A stretch of 64,000 nt of DNA, from assembly GCF_019968905.1 (NCBI RefSeq), contig NZ_CP079946.1, forward strand, positions 7,289,356 to 7,353,355. The letters run 5' to 3'. The position numbers and the translations under genes are program-made. This document shows, one piece after another, positions 1 through 8,135 of the stretch. Numbering within the stretch: position 1 is the first letter of the stretch; every line of letters begins with the position of its first letter. The notes below the pieces were generated by a model. That model was not told the DNA's origin. It was given only the letters and a program-made list of their open reading frames with translations, and did no database searches. Source of the stretch: Corallococcus sp. EGB (GTDB lineage Bacteria; Myxococcota; Myxococcia; Myxococcales; Myxococcaceae).

Positions 1-277
1 TTCGCGTCGATCTGGTGCTCATAGACGCCTCGGAACACGTGGGACGATCCACCTTTTCAGCCCGGCACGGGACGGACCACCACTCCTTCCCACTTCTTAC
101 CCCTCTGACGGCCGGCATACATACGCGCCCCCCCCAGGGGGGTCAAGAAACCGCGCAACAGGCTGGAACACCGCGAGCCCGGGGCCGGACATCCCCCAGG
201 GCACCTGCCGCACGGCCTACCTTCAGGGGTGGGGCAAACTTGAGTTCTTCCGCTCCCAGGCTGAGACTGACGGGCGC
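1..277. other. Intergenic region at left edge
   Basis: No convincing gene lies here. The one long plus-strand frame has no ribosome site and an atypical composition. A C-rich then G-rich run at about 127-142 could fold into a short hairpin. On the minus strand an ATG at position 22, preceded by GAGG, could be the start of a gene leaving the window to the left, but only seven codons are visible, so it is not called. Confidence 0.4.
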
Positions 278-988
278 GTGAGCACGAACGTTCGCCTGAA
301 GGTGGCCTACAAGACCCCGCAGTCGCTGGTCGGTGAGTACACCCGCAGCGTGGGTCAGGGCGGCGTCACCCTGGAGACGCGCAAGGCCCTGCCGCTGGGC
401 ACCCGGTTCACCTTCGAGCTGCACGCGGGCGGCATGCCGCGCCCGGTGGAGGTGCTGGGCGAGGTCGTCCGGGTGGAGCCGCGCCCCGGCGAGCGCTTCC
501 TGCTCACGGTGCGCTACGACGGCGCGGAGGATCGCAGCGCGCTGGACGCGGTGCTCCAGTTCATCTTCGCCCAGGAGGAGCAGCACGGCCTGCGCCGCTT
601 CCCGCGCCTGCCGCTGCACCTGCGCGCGCGCGAGGGAGACCCCCGGGCGCCGTTCTTCTACGTGCGCGACATCTCCCGCGGCGGCGTGGGCCTGGAGGTG
701 GATGCCCCCGCCCTGCCCCGCGAGGTGCTGGTGGGCACGCCCTTCTTCATGGAGATGGACATGAAGGAGGGGCCGCTCCTGCTCCACGGCGAGGTGGCGT
801 GGACGTCGACGGTGCCGCGCAAGGGCGTGGCGCAGGCGGTGACGCCGGGCTTCGGCGCGACGTTCGGCCGGCTGCGGCCGGAGATGGTCCAGCGCCTGGA
901 GGACCTGATGGCGCTGGAGCACCTGCCGCCCGCACCCTGGCGGGCCCGGGTCAGCTTCGGCCTGGATGCCGTGTCGCGGATGCCCTGA
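278..988 (+). CDS. Tandem PilZ-like domain protein (probable c-di-GMP receptor)
   Basis: A 236-residue cytoplasmic protein with no signal peptide or membrane segment, starting at GTG. Residues about 1-95 look like the shortened PilZ-type domain common in Myxococcus paralogues, with a TRSVGQGGVTLE stretch. Residues about 105-220 form a second, canonical PilZ domain: the RRFPR segment supplies the RxxxR element and RDISRGGVGLEV the D/NxSxxG element that together bind cyclic di-GMP in this family. It probably transmits c-di-GMP level to a motility or surface process, but the target is not visible. It converges on the acyl-CoA dehydrogenase gene with a 34-base gap. Domain call firm, function inferred. 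Confidence 0.8.
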   Translation: MSTNVRLKVAYKTPQSLVGEYTRSVGQGGVTLETRKALPLGTRFTFELHAGGMPRPVEVLGEVVRVEPRPGERFLLTVRYDGAEDRSALDAVLQFIFAQEEQHGLRRFPRLPLHLRAREGDPRAPFFYVRDISRGGVGLEVDAPALPREVLVGTPFFMEMDMKEGPLLLHGEVAWTSTVPRKGVAQAVTPGFGATFGRLRPEMVQRLEDLMALEHLPPAPWRARVSFGLDAVSRMP

Positions 989-1022
989 CGCGAAGGCCAG
1001 GGCACCCGCGCGCTTCAAGCGG

Positions 1023-2831
1023 TTACAGCGGGTTGTACGGGTAGCCGCCGGCCTCCTCCAGGCCCGCGACGATGGTCTCACGCAGCTCCGCCGGGTCGTA
1101 CGCCGTGAAGGCGTCCAGCGCGGAGAGGCGCTTCAACTCCAGCGCGAGCGCGTCCCCCTTGAGCGTGGCGCAGAGGGCGCGGCGGGTGCGCTCGAAGGCG
1201 CGCGAGGTGGACTCCATCGCGTACAACCGCACCAGCGCCACGCGCACCGGGTCCAGCACGCCACCGGTGGCGGCCTGACGGGTGCGCGTCACCATGGAGT
1301 CCAGCGCGTACGCATCCATCACCACGTCCGCCAGCGAGGCCATGACCTCCTGGTGCTTGTCCAGCTCCGCGCCAAAGGCCTCGGCGGCCAGGCGCATGCC
1401 GTGGATGGCCAGGTGCTTGGCGCACTCGGCGGCGATCTCCTCATGGGCCAGCGCGTCGTGGCGGCCCGCGCGGGGACGCTCGCCCCGGCCCAGTTCTTCC
1501 GCCACGGCGCGCGCCTGGGCGAACAGCGGCAGGTCGCCCTTCACGGCGCGCTTGAGGAGCATGCCGGTGATCAGCATCCGGTTGATCTCGTTGGTGCCCT
1601 CGAAGATGCGGTTGATGCGCGCGTCGCGGTAGGCGCGCTCCACCGGGTACTCCTCGATGTAGCCGGCGCCGCCGTGCACCTGCACGGCGTCGTCCACCAG
1701 GAAGCCGATGGCCTCCGAGCCGAAGACCTTCATGATGGAGGCCTCGGTGGCGAACTCCTCCATCGCGGCGATGACGTGCGCGTCGTAGTCCTTCTCCGAG
1801 CGCTCCTTGGCCGCGAGCCGCCCGTCCACCAGGCCGGCCGTGCGGTACGTCATGCTCTCCACCGCGTAGACGAGCGAGGCCATGCGCGCGAGCTTCTCGC
1901 GGATGAGCGGGAACGTGGCGATGGGCGCCTTGAACTGCTTGCGCTCCTGCGCGAACTTGAGCGCGTTCTGCAGTTGCAGCTTCATGCTCCCGATGACGCC
2001 CGCGCCCAGCTTCAGCCGGCCGTAGTTGAGGATGTTGAAGGCGATGCGGTGGCCCTTGCCCAGTTCGCCGAGCAGGTTCTCCACGGGCACTCGCGCGTCC
2101 TCGAAGTAGAGCGGGCACGTGGACGAGCCGCGGATGCCCATCTTGTGCTCCTCCGGGCCCACGGTGAGGCCCGGGGTGTCCTTCTCCACGATGAAGCCGG
2201 TGAACTTGTCGCCGTCCACCTGCGCGAAGACGACGAACACGTCCGCGAAGGCCGCGTTGGTGATGTAGAGCTTGGAGCCGTTGAGCACGTAGTGCTTGCC
2301 GTCGGCGGACTTCACCGCCTTCGTCTTCGCCCCGCGCGCGTCGCTGCCGCTGCCCTGCTCCGTCAGCGCGTACGCGGCGACCCACTCCCCCGTGGCGAGC
2401 CTGGGCAGGTACTTCGCCTTCTGCGCCTCATTGCCGAACCACACGATGGGCAGCGACCCGATGCCGGTGTGCGCGCTGGACGTCACCGACCAGGAGCCCA
2501 ACAGGCTCATGGCCTCCGCGAGCAGGAGCGACGTCGTCTTGTCCAGGCCCGTGCCGCCGTAGGTTTCGGAAATGTCCACGCTCAGCAGCCCCAGCTCGCC
2601 CGCGCGGCGCAGGAGGTCGCGCAGGAGCGCGTTGTCCTTGCCCTCGATGCGCGCGGCCTGGGGCAGCACCTGTTCGCGGCAGAACTGGAGCGCCGTCTTG
2701 AAGAAGAGCCGCTGCTCCTCGGAGAAGCCTTCCGGCGTGAGGATGCGGGCTGAGCCCACCTCCTGGAAGAGGAAGGCGCCCCCGGAGAGGACGTCCTGGG
2801 GACGGGCAGTGGGCTCGGTTGCGGCGACCAT
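1023..2831 (-). CDS. Acyl-CoA dehydrogenase family protein
   Basis: A 602-residue flavoprotein that should oxidise an acyl-CoA to the enoyl-CoA and pass electrons to ETF. The family core covers residues about 30-420: an ALTEQGSGSDA FAD/substrate loop near 155-165, HGGAGY near 386-391, and IFEGTNEIN, whose glutamate (residue 411) matches the catalytic base of medium-chain enzymes. The remaining ~180 residues are an additional helical domain, as in long very-long-chain or FadE-like members; the substrate cannot be read from sequence. The ATG at 2831 is chosen because GGAGG lies eight bases upstream; the open frame continues further 5' but without coding character. It is monocistronic, with 179 noncoding bases before the next gene. 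Confidence 0.9.
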   Translation of the reverse strand: MVAATEPTARPQDVLSGGAFLFQEVGSARILTPEGFSEEQRLFFKTALQFCREQVLPQAARIEGKDNALLRDLLRRAGELGLLSVDISETYGGTGLDKTTSLLLAEAMSLLGSWSVTSSAHTGIGSLPIVWFGNEAQKAKYLPRLATGEWVAAYALTEQGSGSDARGAKTKAVKSADGKHYVLNGSKLYITNAAFADVFVVFAQVDGDKFTGFIVEKDTPGLTVGPEEHKMGIRGSSTCPLYFEDARVPVENLLGELGKGHRIAFNILNYGRLKLGAGVIGSMKLQLQNALKFAQERKQFKAPIATFPLIREKLARMASLVYAVESMTYRTAGLVDGRLAAKERSEKDYDAHVIAAMEEFATEASIMKVFGSEAIGFLVDDAVQVHGGAGYIEEYPVERAYRDARINRIFEGTNEINRMLITGMLLKRAVKGDLPLFAQARAVAEELGRGERPRAGRHDALAHEEIAAECAKHLAIHGMRLAAEAFGAELDKHQEVMASLADVVMDAYALDSMVTRTRQAATGGVLDPVRVALVRLYAMESTSRAFERTRRALCATLKGDALALELKRLSALDAFTAYDPAELRETIVAGLEEAGGYPYNPL

Positions 2832-3010
2832 CGACGACCTCCGGGAGGGAGCATGGCCCTCCAAAGCCTTCAGGAAAAAAGGCGCGCGGCACATTAGGGC
2901 GCGCGGACCGTTGGGGGTAGTAGCGGCGCGGCACTCGCGAGTCCACGCGACGAAGCCTCCACGCGGAGTGCGTGCCCGGCCGCCAGCCGTGTCGGGCCCA
3001 CCGCACCCGG

Positions 3011-3901
3011 TTACGGGAGCCCTGCGTCCGTCGCCGGCCGGGGCGTGGGGTACACGAGGCAGAGCGTGTCGAAGAGCCCCTCTTCCGGCGCGACGTACGT
3101 GCCGCCGAGCGCCCGGACCGCCTGAACCACCTCCGTCCCGAACGAAGGGACGAGGCACAGGTCGTCCGACGTGGTGAAGCGCGTCTTCAGCCGGGCCAGC
3201 TCCCGCCGCAGCGTCGCGAGGTCCTGGCGCCCGCCGCGCACCGGTACGGACGGGCCGTTGCGGTCCGGCCCCGGCAGCTTGCCCACGCTGGTCGTCAGCT
3301 CGAAGCCATCCGCGCGCTGGATGATGCGCAGCTTGCCGGGCGCCACCTCCTCCAGCCACGCCCGGAAGCCCTGTTCATCGCGCAGCACCACCCGGTAGGC
3401 CACCGGCGCGTCCGGGTGCTGAAGCCACACCACCGCCGCCTGCGTGCGCAAGACCGCCAGCGCGCCGGACACCTGCGCGAGGAACGTGTCCGCGTCCTCC
3501 ACCACGACGAGCACGTCCCTTCCCCGCACCCGCTCCGCGAGCCGGCTCGCGTCCTGTGTCCGGGCCGGCGTGAAGGTCTCCGTGCCCAGGCGCACCAGGT
3601 CCCCTGAAAGCCCCAGCCGGAGGACGCCGTCCGGAGCGGGCTCGCCATGGACGGGCGCGGACACCGGCGCGACGGTCGCGTCCGCCCAGGAGCCGGCGTC
3701 CTGGGGAGCAGGGGCAGCAGCCCCCGTTTCCACCCGCAGTGGGGTCGAGGAAGACGCAGCGCGTGACGGTCCGGCGGGCACGGACTCCTTGCAGCCGCCT
3801 GACGCGAGGCCGCTCAACAACAGGAGGAAGAATGCACGGTTACGGGAACCGCATGGCGAGCGTAGCGGAATATTCCACCCTGAGCGTCTGAATGGCCTCA
3901 T
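3011..3901 (-). CDS. Uncharacterised lipoprotein
   Basis: A predicted 296-residue exported protein with a long N-region, a hydrophobic stretch (AFFLLLLSGLASGG) and a cysteine near residue 37 that fits a loose lipobox. A low-complexity Ala/Pro/Ser linker is followed by about 200 residues that look folded: two similar alpha/beta stretches with VLVVVEDADTFL and DDLCLVPSFGTEVV cores, reminiscent of ExbD-type periplasmic domains but too weak to name. The only in-frame ATG before the signal is at 3901 and it lacks a clear ribosome site; that codon also overlaps an ATG of the divergent kinase frame. Function unknown. Confidence 0.6.
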   Translation of the reverse strand: MRPFRRSGWNIPLRSPCGSRNRAFFLLLLSGLASGGCKESVPAGPSRAASSSTPLRVETGAAAPAPQDAGSWADATVAPVSAPVHGEPAPDGVLRLGLSGDLVRLGTETFTPARTQDASRLAERVRGRDVLVVVEDADTFLAQVSGALAVLRTQAAVVWLQHPDAPVAYRVVLRDEQGFRAWLEEVAPGKLRIIQRADGFELTTSVGKLPGPDRNGPSVPVRGGRQDLATLRRELARLKTRFTTSDDLCLVPSFGTEVVQAVRALGGTYVAPEEGLFDTLCLVYPTPRPATDAGLP

Positions 3902-3956
3902 GATAGCGTCTCGCGGTTTTCGCGAAGGACTCCCCTCGACAGGAGCCGGTTCGAAC

Positions 3957-6179
3957 GTGCCGCAGCCCTCCGCCGGCCTCCAGTTCGGCAAGTACAAGCT
4001 GCTCGAGCGCATCGCGACGGGCGGCATGGCGGAGATCTACCGCGCCCGGATGACGGCGGTGGCGGGCGTCACGAAGCCGGTGGTCATCAAGAAGATCCTC
4101 CCCGGCTACGCGGACGACAGCGCGTTCGTGTCCATGTTCATCAACGAGGCGCGCATCGCGCTGGGGCTGTCGCACGGCAACATCGCGCAGATCTTCGACT
4201 TCGGTGAAGTCGAGGGCGAGTACTTCCTCGCGATGGAGTGGGTGGACGGCCATCCGCTCTCGCACGTGCTGCGCCGGGCGAGGGAGAAGGGGCTGCCCGC
4301 GCTGCCGGCGCCGCTGGCGGTGCTGGTGGCCATCGACATGCTGCGGGGGCTTGCGTACGCGCACACGCGGCTGGACGACAACGGCCGCCCGCTGCACATC
4401 GTCCACCGGGACGTCAGCCCGCAGAACGTGCTCCTCTCCTTCGAGGGGCAGGTGAAGCTGGTGGACTTCGGCATCGCGCGGGCGCGGCTCGCCGGGCGCT
4501 CGGACACGAAGGCGGATCCCGCGAAGGGCAAGTACGTCTACTTCGCGCCGGAGCAGGCGCGCGGCGAGGCGCTGGACGCGCGCACGGACGTGTTCGCCGC
4601 GGGCACGGTCCTCTACGAGATGCTCTGCGGGCGGCGCCCCTTCGAGGGCTCGCTCCACGACGTGCTGCGGAAGATCGCCCAGGGTGACTTCCCCCGCCCG
4701 CGCGAGTGGGTGCCAGGCATCCCGGCCGCGCTGGAGCGCATCCTGCTCACCGCGATGGCCACGAGCCCGGAGCAGCGCTACCCCACCGCGCAGGCCTTCG
4801 CGGAGGCGCTGGCGCGGCAGCTGCACGTCACCGCGCCGGACGTCTCCGCGAGCGACCTGGGCCACTTCATGGGCTACCTCTTCGAGCCGGAGCTCGTGGA
4901 GGCCGGGCGTCCGGTGCAGCTGCCGCGCGAGTTCATCGCGCGGGTGGGCCGCTGGAGCGGCATCGCGGAACCACCGCCCATCGCCACGCCGCCGGAGATG
5001 CCCCGCTTCGTCTCCGAGCCCGGGAGGGAGCCCCGCGGCGAGCCCCGGGGGGATTTGACGACGCAGCCCCTGCCTCCACAGGTGATGCCTCCGGTACCGC
5101 CGCCCGCGTGGCACCGCACGCTGCGGGGTTGGGCGGTGCGCGGCGCGCCGGTGGTGGTGGCCGCGCTCGTGGCCACGTGGCTGGGCATGGTGATGGGCGG
5201 CTCCAACTCGTTCGCGGTGGAGCTCAGCTCCTCGCCCGCGGGAGCCTCCATCCGCGTGGACGGCCGGGCGCTCCCGGAGACGACGCCCACGCTCATCACC
5301 CAGCTGCCGTCGGACCGCGAGCACGTGCTGGAGGTGCTGCTGCCGGGCATGGCGCCCTTCAGCCAGCGCGTGCACGCCGAGCGCGGCACCACGCTGGCGG
5401 TCCACGCGAGGCTCATGCCGAAGTACCCCGCCGCGACGCGAGCCCTGCCCCGCGCGGGCCCGGCGGACGCGCCCGCCTTCGCCCGCTACTCCTCCGGTGG
5501 CCCGTTCACGCTCAGCACCGTCGCGCATGCCCTGCGCGTGCCCCCTTCCCAGGCGGCGCGCATGCGGTTGGATCCCTCCCGCACCTATGGCCTGCGCGTG
5601 GAGGGCCGCGTGTCGGTGGGCGCCCCCCTGCCGGTGTCCCAGGCCGTGTACTTCCTGGAGGGCGGCACGGCGCTCGCCGCGCGCGACAGCTTCGGCATGG
5701 TGGGCACGGACGAGGTGCTGGTGCGCGACGCCTCCGTCCTCTACGTGTTCCTCTGGGATGACCGCCCCGACGACAACCGCGGCGCCCTCCAGGTGCACGT
5801 GCGCGAGCAGGCGAGCGGCGCCATCACCACCCTGCTCCTGGACGCGCGACGGCACGCGGTCTCGCTGTCCCCCCACGACGGCTTCACGCTGCGGGAGCTG
5901 GACCCCGCGACCACCTACCGCGTCGTCGTGCGCTCGGCCGGGGAACCGGCGCGCACGCGGGGCTTCGGCGGCGGCGAGGTGGGCGGCGTGCTCGCGCTGC
6001 ACGGCGCGGGCGCGTCCCCGGCCGTGGCCCCGGGCCTCCTGGAGGTGCTGGAGGTGAACCAACCCACGGTGATGCGCGGCGCCAGCTGGCTGCGGCTCGC
6101 GTTCCCGGACGACGACGTCAGCGACAACTCCGGCGGCCTCACGCTGGAGGTGACGCCGGTGGCGCCGCTGCACCAGTAG
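3957..6179 (+). CDS. Transmembrane Ser/Thr protein kinase with PEGA domain
   Basis: A 740-residue Hanks-type kinase. From the GTG start: glycine loop IATGGMAEIY (19-28), lysine of VVIKKIL (45), glutamate of the C helix (65), catalytic HRDVSPQN (150-157, typical of myxobacterial kinases) and DFG (170-172). A Pro-rich linker leads to one membrane helix at about 395-415, then a PEGA domain (about 420-486, SSSPAGASIRVDG) and a beta-rich C-terminal region of about 250 residues I do not recognise. The kinase lies inside the cell and the C-terminal part outside, so this is probably a sensor for an envelope or outside signal. GTG 3957 is preferred because AGGAG lies 11 bases upstream; an in-frame ATG at 3900 would add 19 residues but lacks a ribosome site. 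Confidence 0.85.
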   Translation: MPQPSAGLQFGKYKLLERIATGGMAEIYRARMTAVAGVTKPVVIKKILPGYADDSAFVSMFINEARIALGLSHGNIAQIFDFGEVEGEYFLAMEWVDGHPLSHVLRRAREKGLPALPAPLAVLVAIDMLRGLAYAHTRLDDNGRPLHIVHRDVSPQNVLLSFEGQVKLVDFGIARARLAGRSDTKADPAKGKYVYFAPEQARGEALDARTDVFAAGTVLYEMLCGRRPFEGSLHDVLRKIAQGDFPRPREWVPGIPAALERILLTAMATSPEQRYPTAQAFAEALARQLHVTAPDVSASDLGHFMGYLFEPELVEAGRPVQLPREFIARVGRWSGIAEPPPIATPPEMPRFVSEPGREPRGEPRGDLTTQPLPPQVMPPVPPPAWHRTLRGWAVRGAPVVVAALVATWLGMVMGGSNSFAVELSSSPAGASIRVDGRALPETTPTLITQLPSDREHVLEVLLPGMAPFSQRVHAERGTTLAVHARLMPKYPAATRALPRAGPADAPAFARYSSGGPFTLSTVAHALRVPPSQAARMRLDPSRTYGLRVEGRVSVGAPLPVSQAVYFLEGGTALAARDSFGMVGTDEVLVRDASVLYVFLWDDRPDDNRGALQVHVREQASGAITTLLLDARRHAVSLSPHDGFTLRELDPATTYRVVVRSAGEPARTRGFGGGEVGGVLALHGAGASPAVAPGLLEVLEVNQPTVMRGASWLRLAFPDDDVSDNSGGLTLEVTPVAPLHQ

Positions 6180-6198
6180 CGTTCCCGCGCGACGGGGC

Positions 6199-6224
6199 GC
6201 TACAGGGCACCGCCAGCCTGTAGC
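6199..6224 (+). terminator. Inverted repeat after the kinase gene
   Basis: GCTACAGG and CCTGTAGC form a perfect 8-base-pair stem with a 10-base loop, starting 20 bases after the kinase stop. No U-tract follows (the downstream bases are CGAAAAATT), so it is at best a weak intrinsic terminator or a 3' stabiliser. The stem is real; the role is inferred. Confidence 0.4.
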
Positions 6225-6231
6225 CGAAAAA

Positions 6232-6259
6232 TTGATCATCCGGGCGTCGCCCCTACCCT
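6232..6259 (+). promoter_or_regulatory. Candidate sigma-A type promoter for the small secreted protein
   Basis: TTGATC, a 16-base spacer and TACCCT lie 22 bases before the ATG of the 71-residue gene. The -35 is a 4-5/6 match and the -10 keeps only TA---T, so this is a modest candidate, supported mainly by its place in an otherwise short AT-richer stretch. Confidence 0.35.
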
Positions 6260-6280
6260 GGGTCGCCACGGAGGACGCTC

Positions 6281-6496
6281 ATGAAGAAGCTGCTGGCGGT
6301 GCTGGCCCTGGGGATCGCGGTGATGGCCACGGTGGGACTTTCCACCCCGGTGGATGCGCGGCCTGGAAGCACGGCGGACGAGGGGCCGACCGACGCCCAG
6401 CTCGACGCTGTCCTGGACGCGCAGGCGCACGAGGTCATGGCCAGGCTGCTGGAGGCCCAGCGCAATGCCCACCGGATGACAATGCTCCCCCGGTAA
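6281..6496 (+). CDS. Small secreted protein, unknown function
   Basis: A 71-residue protein with a clear signal peptide: MKK, a hydrophobic core of about 15 residues, then a VDARP-type cleavage region near residue 25. The mature part is about 45 residues, acidic then helical (AQLDAVLDAQAHEVMARLLEAQ), without cysteines. A GGAGG ribosome site lies seven bases before the ATG. It sits alone between the kinase and carD, on the same strand as both. I do not recognise a family; signal peptide, ribosome site and codon bias support a real gene. Confidence 0.65.
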   Translation: MKKLLAVLALGIAVMATVGLSTPVDARPGSTADEGPTDAQLDAVLDAQAHEVMARLLEAQRNAHRMTMLPR

Positions 6497-6574
6497 TCTC
6501 GTGGCATCCGGCGGGGCACGGTGCTACGACCGGCGCTCGCTTCGGTGCTCATCCCACCCGCCCACGAGGGGGCC

Positions 6575-7531
6575 ATGCCAGAAGGGTCCGCTGCACTCCA
6601 GCTTCAGGTTGGAGACCGGGTCGTCTACCCCAACCAGGGGGTCTGCCGCGTCGCCGCCATCGACGTGAAGGAGGTGGCGGGCCAGAGCCTCACCTTCGTC
6701 ACCATGCGCCGGGAGGAAGACGGCGCGGTCGTGATGGTGCCGCAAGGAAAGATTGTCTCCATTGGCGTCCGCAAGGTGGCCAGTCCCGCGGACGTGGAGG
6801 AGATCTACGCGTTCCTCCGCTCGGACAGTGACAAGGCGGACTTGGATTGGAAGCAGCGCGCGCGCACCAACCTGGACCGCATGACCCAGGGCGGCATCCT
6901 GGGGCTGGCGGAGGTCGTCAAGGGCCTCCAGGTCCTGAGTGAGCTGCGGCCGCTGCCCACCAAGGAGCGCGAGCTCTACGACAACGCCCGGCACCTGCTG
7001 GTCTCGGAGGTCGCCGCCGCGCTGGGCACCGCCGAGGCCAACGCCGAGGACTCCATCGACATCGTCCTCTTCCCGCCCGGGAAGGAGCGCCCCAAGCGCA
7101 CCGCCGCGGAGTTCGCGCGGCCCGGCGGCGACGAGGACGACATGGACCTGGACGGCGACCTCATGGGTCTGGAGGGCGGAGAGCTGGACCTGCCCTCGGA
7201 CGAGGAGCCGCAGGCCGAGTCCGAGGAGGAGTCCTCCGAGGAGGGCGGCGAAGAGGAGGGCGGCGAGGAGGCGGCCGAGGAGGCCCCAAAGAAGCGCGGC
7301 CGTCCGCCCAAGGCCAAGCCGGCCGAAGGCGCGGAAGCCTCCGCGCCCAAGAAGCGCGGCCGTCCGCCCAAGCCGAAGCCCGAGGTGGTGGAGGGCGCGG
7401 AGGCCCCCGCCCCCAAGAAGCGCGGCCGCCCGCCCAAGGCCAAGCCGGCCGAGGACGCCGCGCCCGCGGAGCCCGCCGCGCCGAAGAAGCGTGGCCGTCC
7501 GCCCAAGGCCAGGCCGCCCGAGGACGAGTGA
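6575..7531 (+). CDS. carD: CarD, global transcription regulator with AT-hooks
   Basis: A 318-residue protein, close to the 316 residues known for Myxococcus xanthus CarD. Residues about 8-170 are the CarD/CdnL region: a Tudor-like RNA-polymerase-interacting domain (GDRVVYPNQGVCRV) and a helical part. Residues about 185-235 are an acidic Asp/Glu/Ser hinge. The C-terminal 90 residues resemble vertebrate HMGA, with four KKRGRPPK AT-hooks. In M. xanthus CarD acts with CarG in light-induced carotenogenesis and fruiting body development, through ECF-sigma-dependent promoters. ATG 6575 follows a GAGGGGG ribosome site. The AT-hook/acid layout is almost restricted to myxobacteria and is a strong marker of the host. 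Confidence 0.97.
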   Translation: MPEGSAALQLQVGDRVVYPNQGVCRVAAIDVKEVAGQSLTFVTMRREEDGAVVMVPQGKIVSIGVRKVASPADVEEIYAFLRSDSDKADLDWKQRARTNLDRMTQGGILGLAEVVKGLQVLSELRPLPTKERELYDNARHLLVSEVAAALGTAEANAEDSIDIVLFPPGKERPKRTAAEFARPGGDEDDMDLDGDLMGLEGGELDLPSDEEPQAESEEESSEEGGEEEGGEEAAEEAPKKRGRPPKAKPAEGAEASAPKKRGRPPKPKPEVVEGAEAPAPKKRGRPPKAKPAEDAAPAEPAAPKKRGRPPKARPPEDE

Positions 7532-7622
7532 ACCGCAGGACTCCACGGCCCTCCCGCCGGCCCGCGTCGCGCATGAGCGCGCGCCCGGCACCGCGAGGGC
7601 CTTCCCGCCGAGGTGACGCCCC

Positions 7623-8135
7623 GTGATTCGCGTCGTGACGCTGGACCCCTTCGACGACAAGCAGCTCGCCAAGTTCAACCGCACGCTCTACACGGCCTTC
7701 GGCGTGGGCAGCGAGCACAGCGGCATCGCGGAGATTCCCGCGGGCATGTCCGAGCCCCTGGACGCGGAGAAGCTGCTCGACGAGGTGAAGGGCATCCGGG
7801 CCTACAAGGACGACAAGGTGCTGCTGCTCACCTCGCGCAAGCTGAAGGACCGCGACCTGCCCAGCGGCAAGGCGCCCACGTCGGGCTTCGCGAAGTTCGG
7901 CAAGGACCGGGCCATCCTCTCCATCGCGCCGTTCAAGGACCTGGAGAAGGACTTCAAGCCCATCGCGCGGCACGCGCTGCACCAGCTGGGCACGCTCTGG
8001 GAGCTGCACCACTGCCTGGATCCGCGCTGCTCGATGTATCCGCCCTGGACGCCGTCCTTCAACCAGGGCGACCACATCTTCTGCACCTTCTGCCGCGAAA
8101 AGAGCGAGCAGAAGATCCGTCTTGCGAAGTCCTAA
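7623..8135 (+). CDS. carG: CarG, zinc-binding partner of CarD
   Basis: A 170-residue archaemetzincin-like protein. The segment HQLGTLWELHHC followed by DPRCSMYP and FCTFC is the His/Cys zinc-binding signature; the glutamate of the protease HExxH motif is replaced by glutamine, as reported for CarG, which is a non-proteolytic partner of CarD. It lies 91 bases downstream of carD on the same strand, the same order as in Myxococcus, and starts at GTG with a GAGGTGA ribosome site. Its expected role is to form a complex with CarD and act at CarD-dependent promoters without binding DNA itself. The next gene overlaps its 3' end by 14 bases. Confidence 0.93.
   Translation: MIRVVTLDPFDDKQLAKFNRTLYTAFGVGSEHSGIAEIPAGMSEPLDAEKLLDEVKGIRAYKDDKVLLLTSRKLKDRDLPSGKAPTSGFAKFGKDRAILSIAPFKDLEKDFKPIARHALHQLGTLWELHHCLDPRCSMYPPWTPSFNQGDHIFCTFCREKSEQKIRLAKS

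Noticed and set aside
15-281. An 88-codon frame at the left edge
   Set aside because: Poor codon bias and no ribosome site; it runs into the PilZ gene start.
966-2753. A 595-codon open frame antisense to the acyl-CoA dehydrogenase
   Set aside because: High-GC shadow: the product is His/Arg/Val/Leu-rich without domains, no ribosome site, and the opposite strand has the full enzyme motifs.
3946-3960. A GGTTCGAAC segment resembling a tRNA T-loop
   Set aside because: No acceptor stem, anticodon arm or CCA-like end can be built around it; it lies in the kinase start region.
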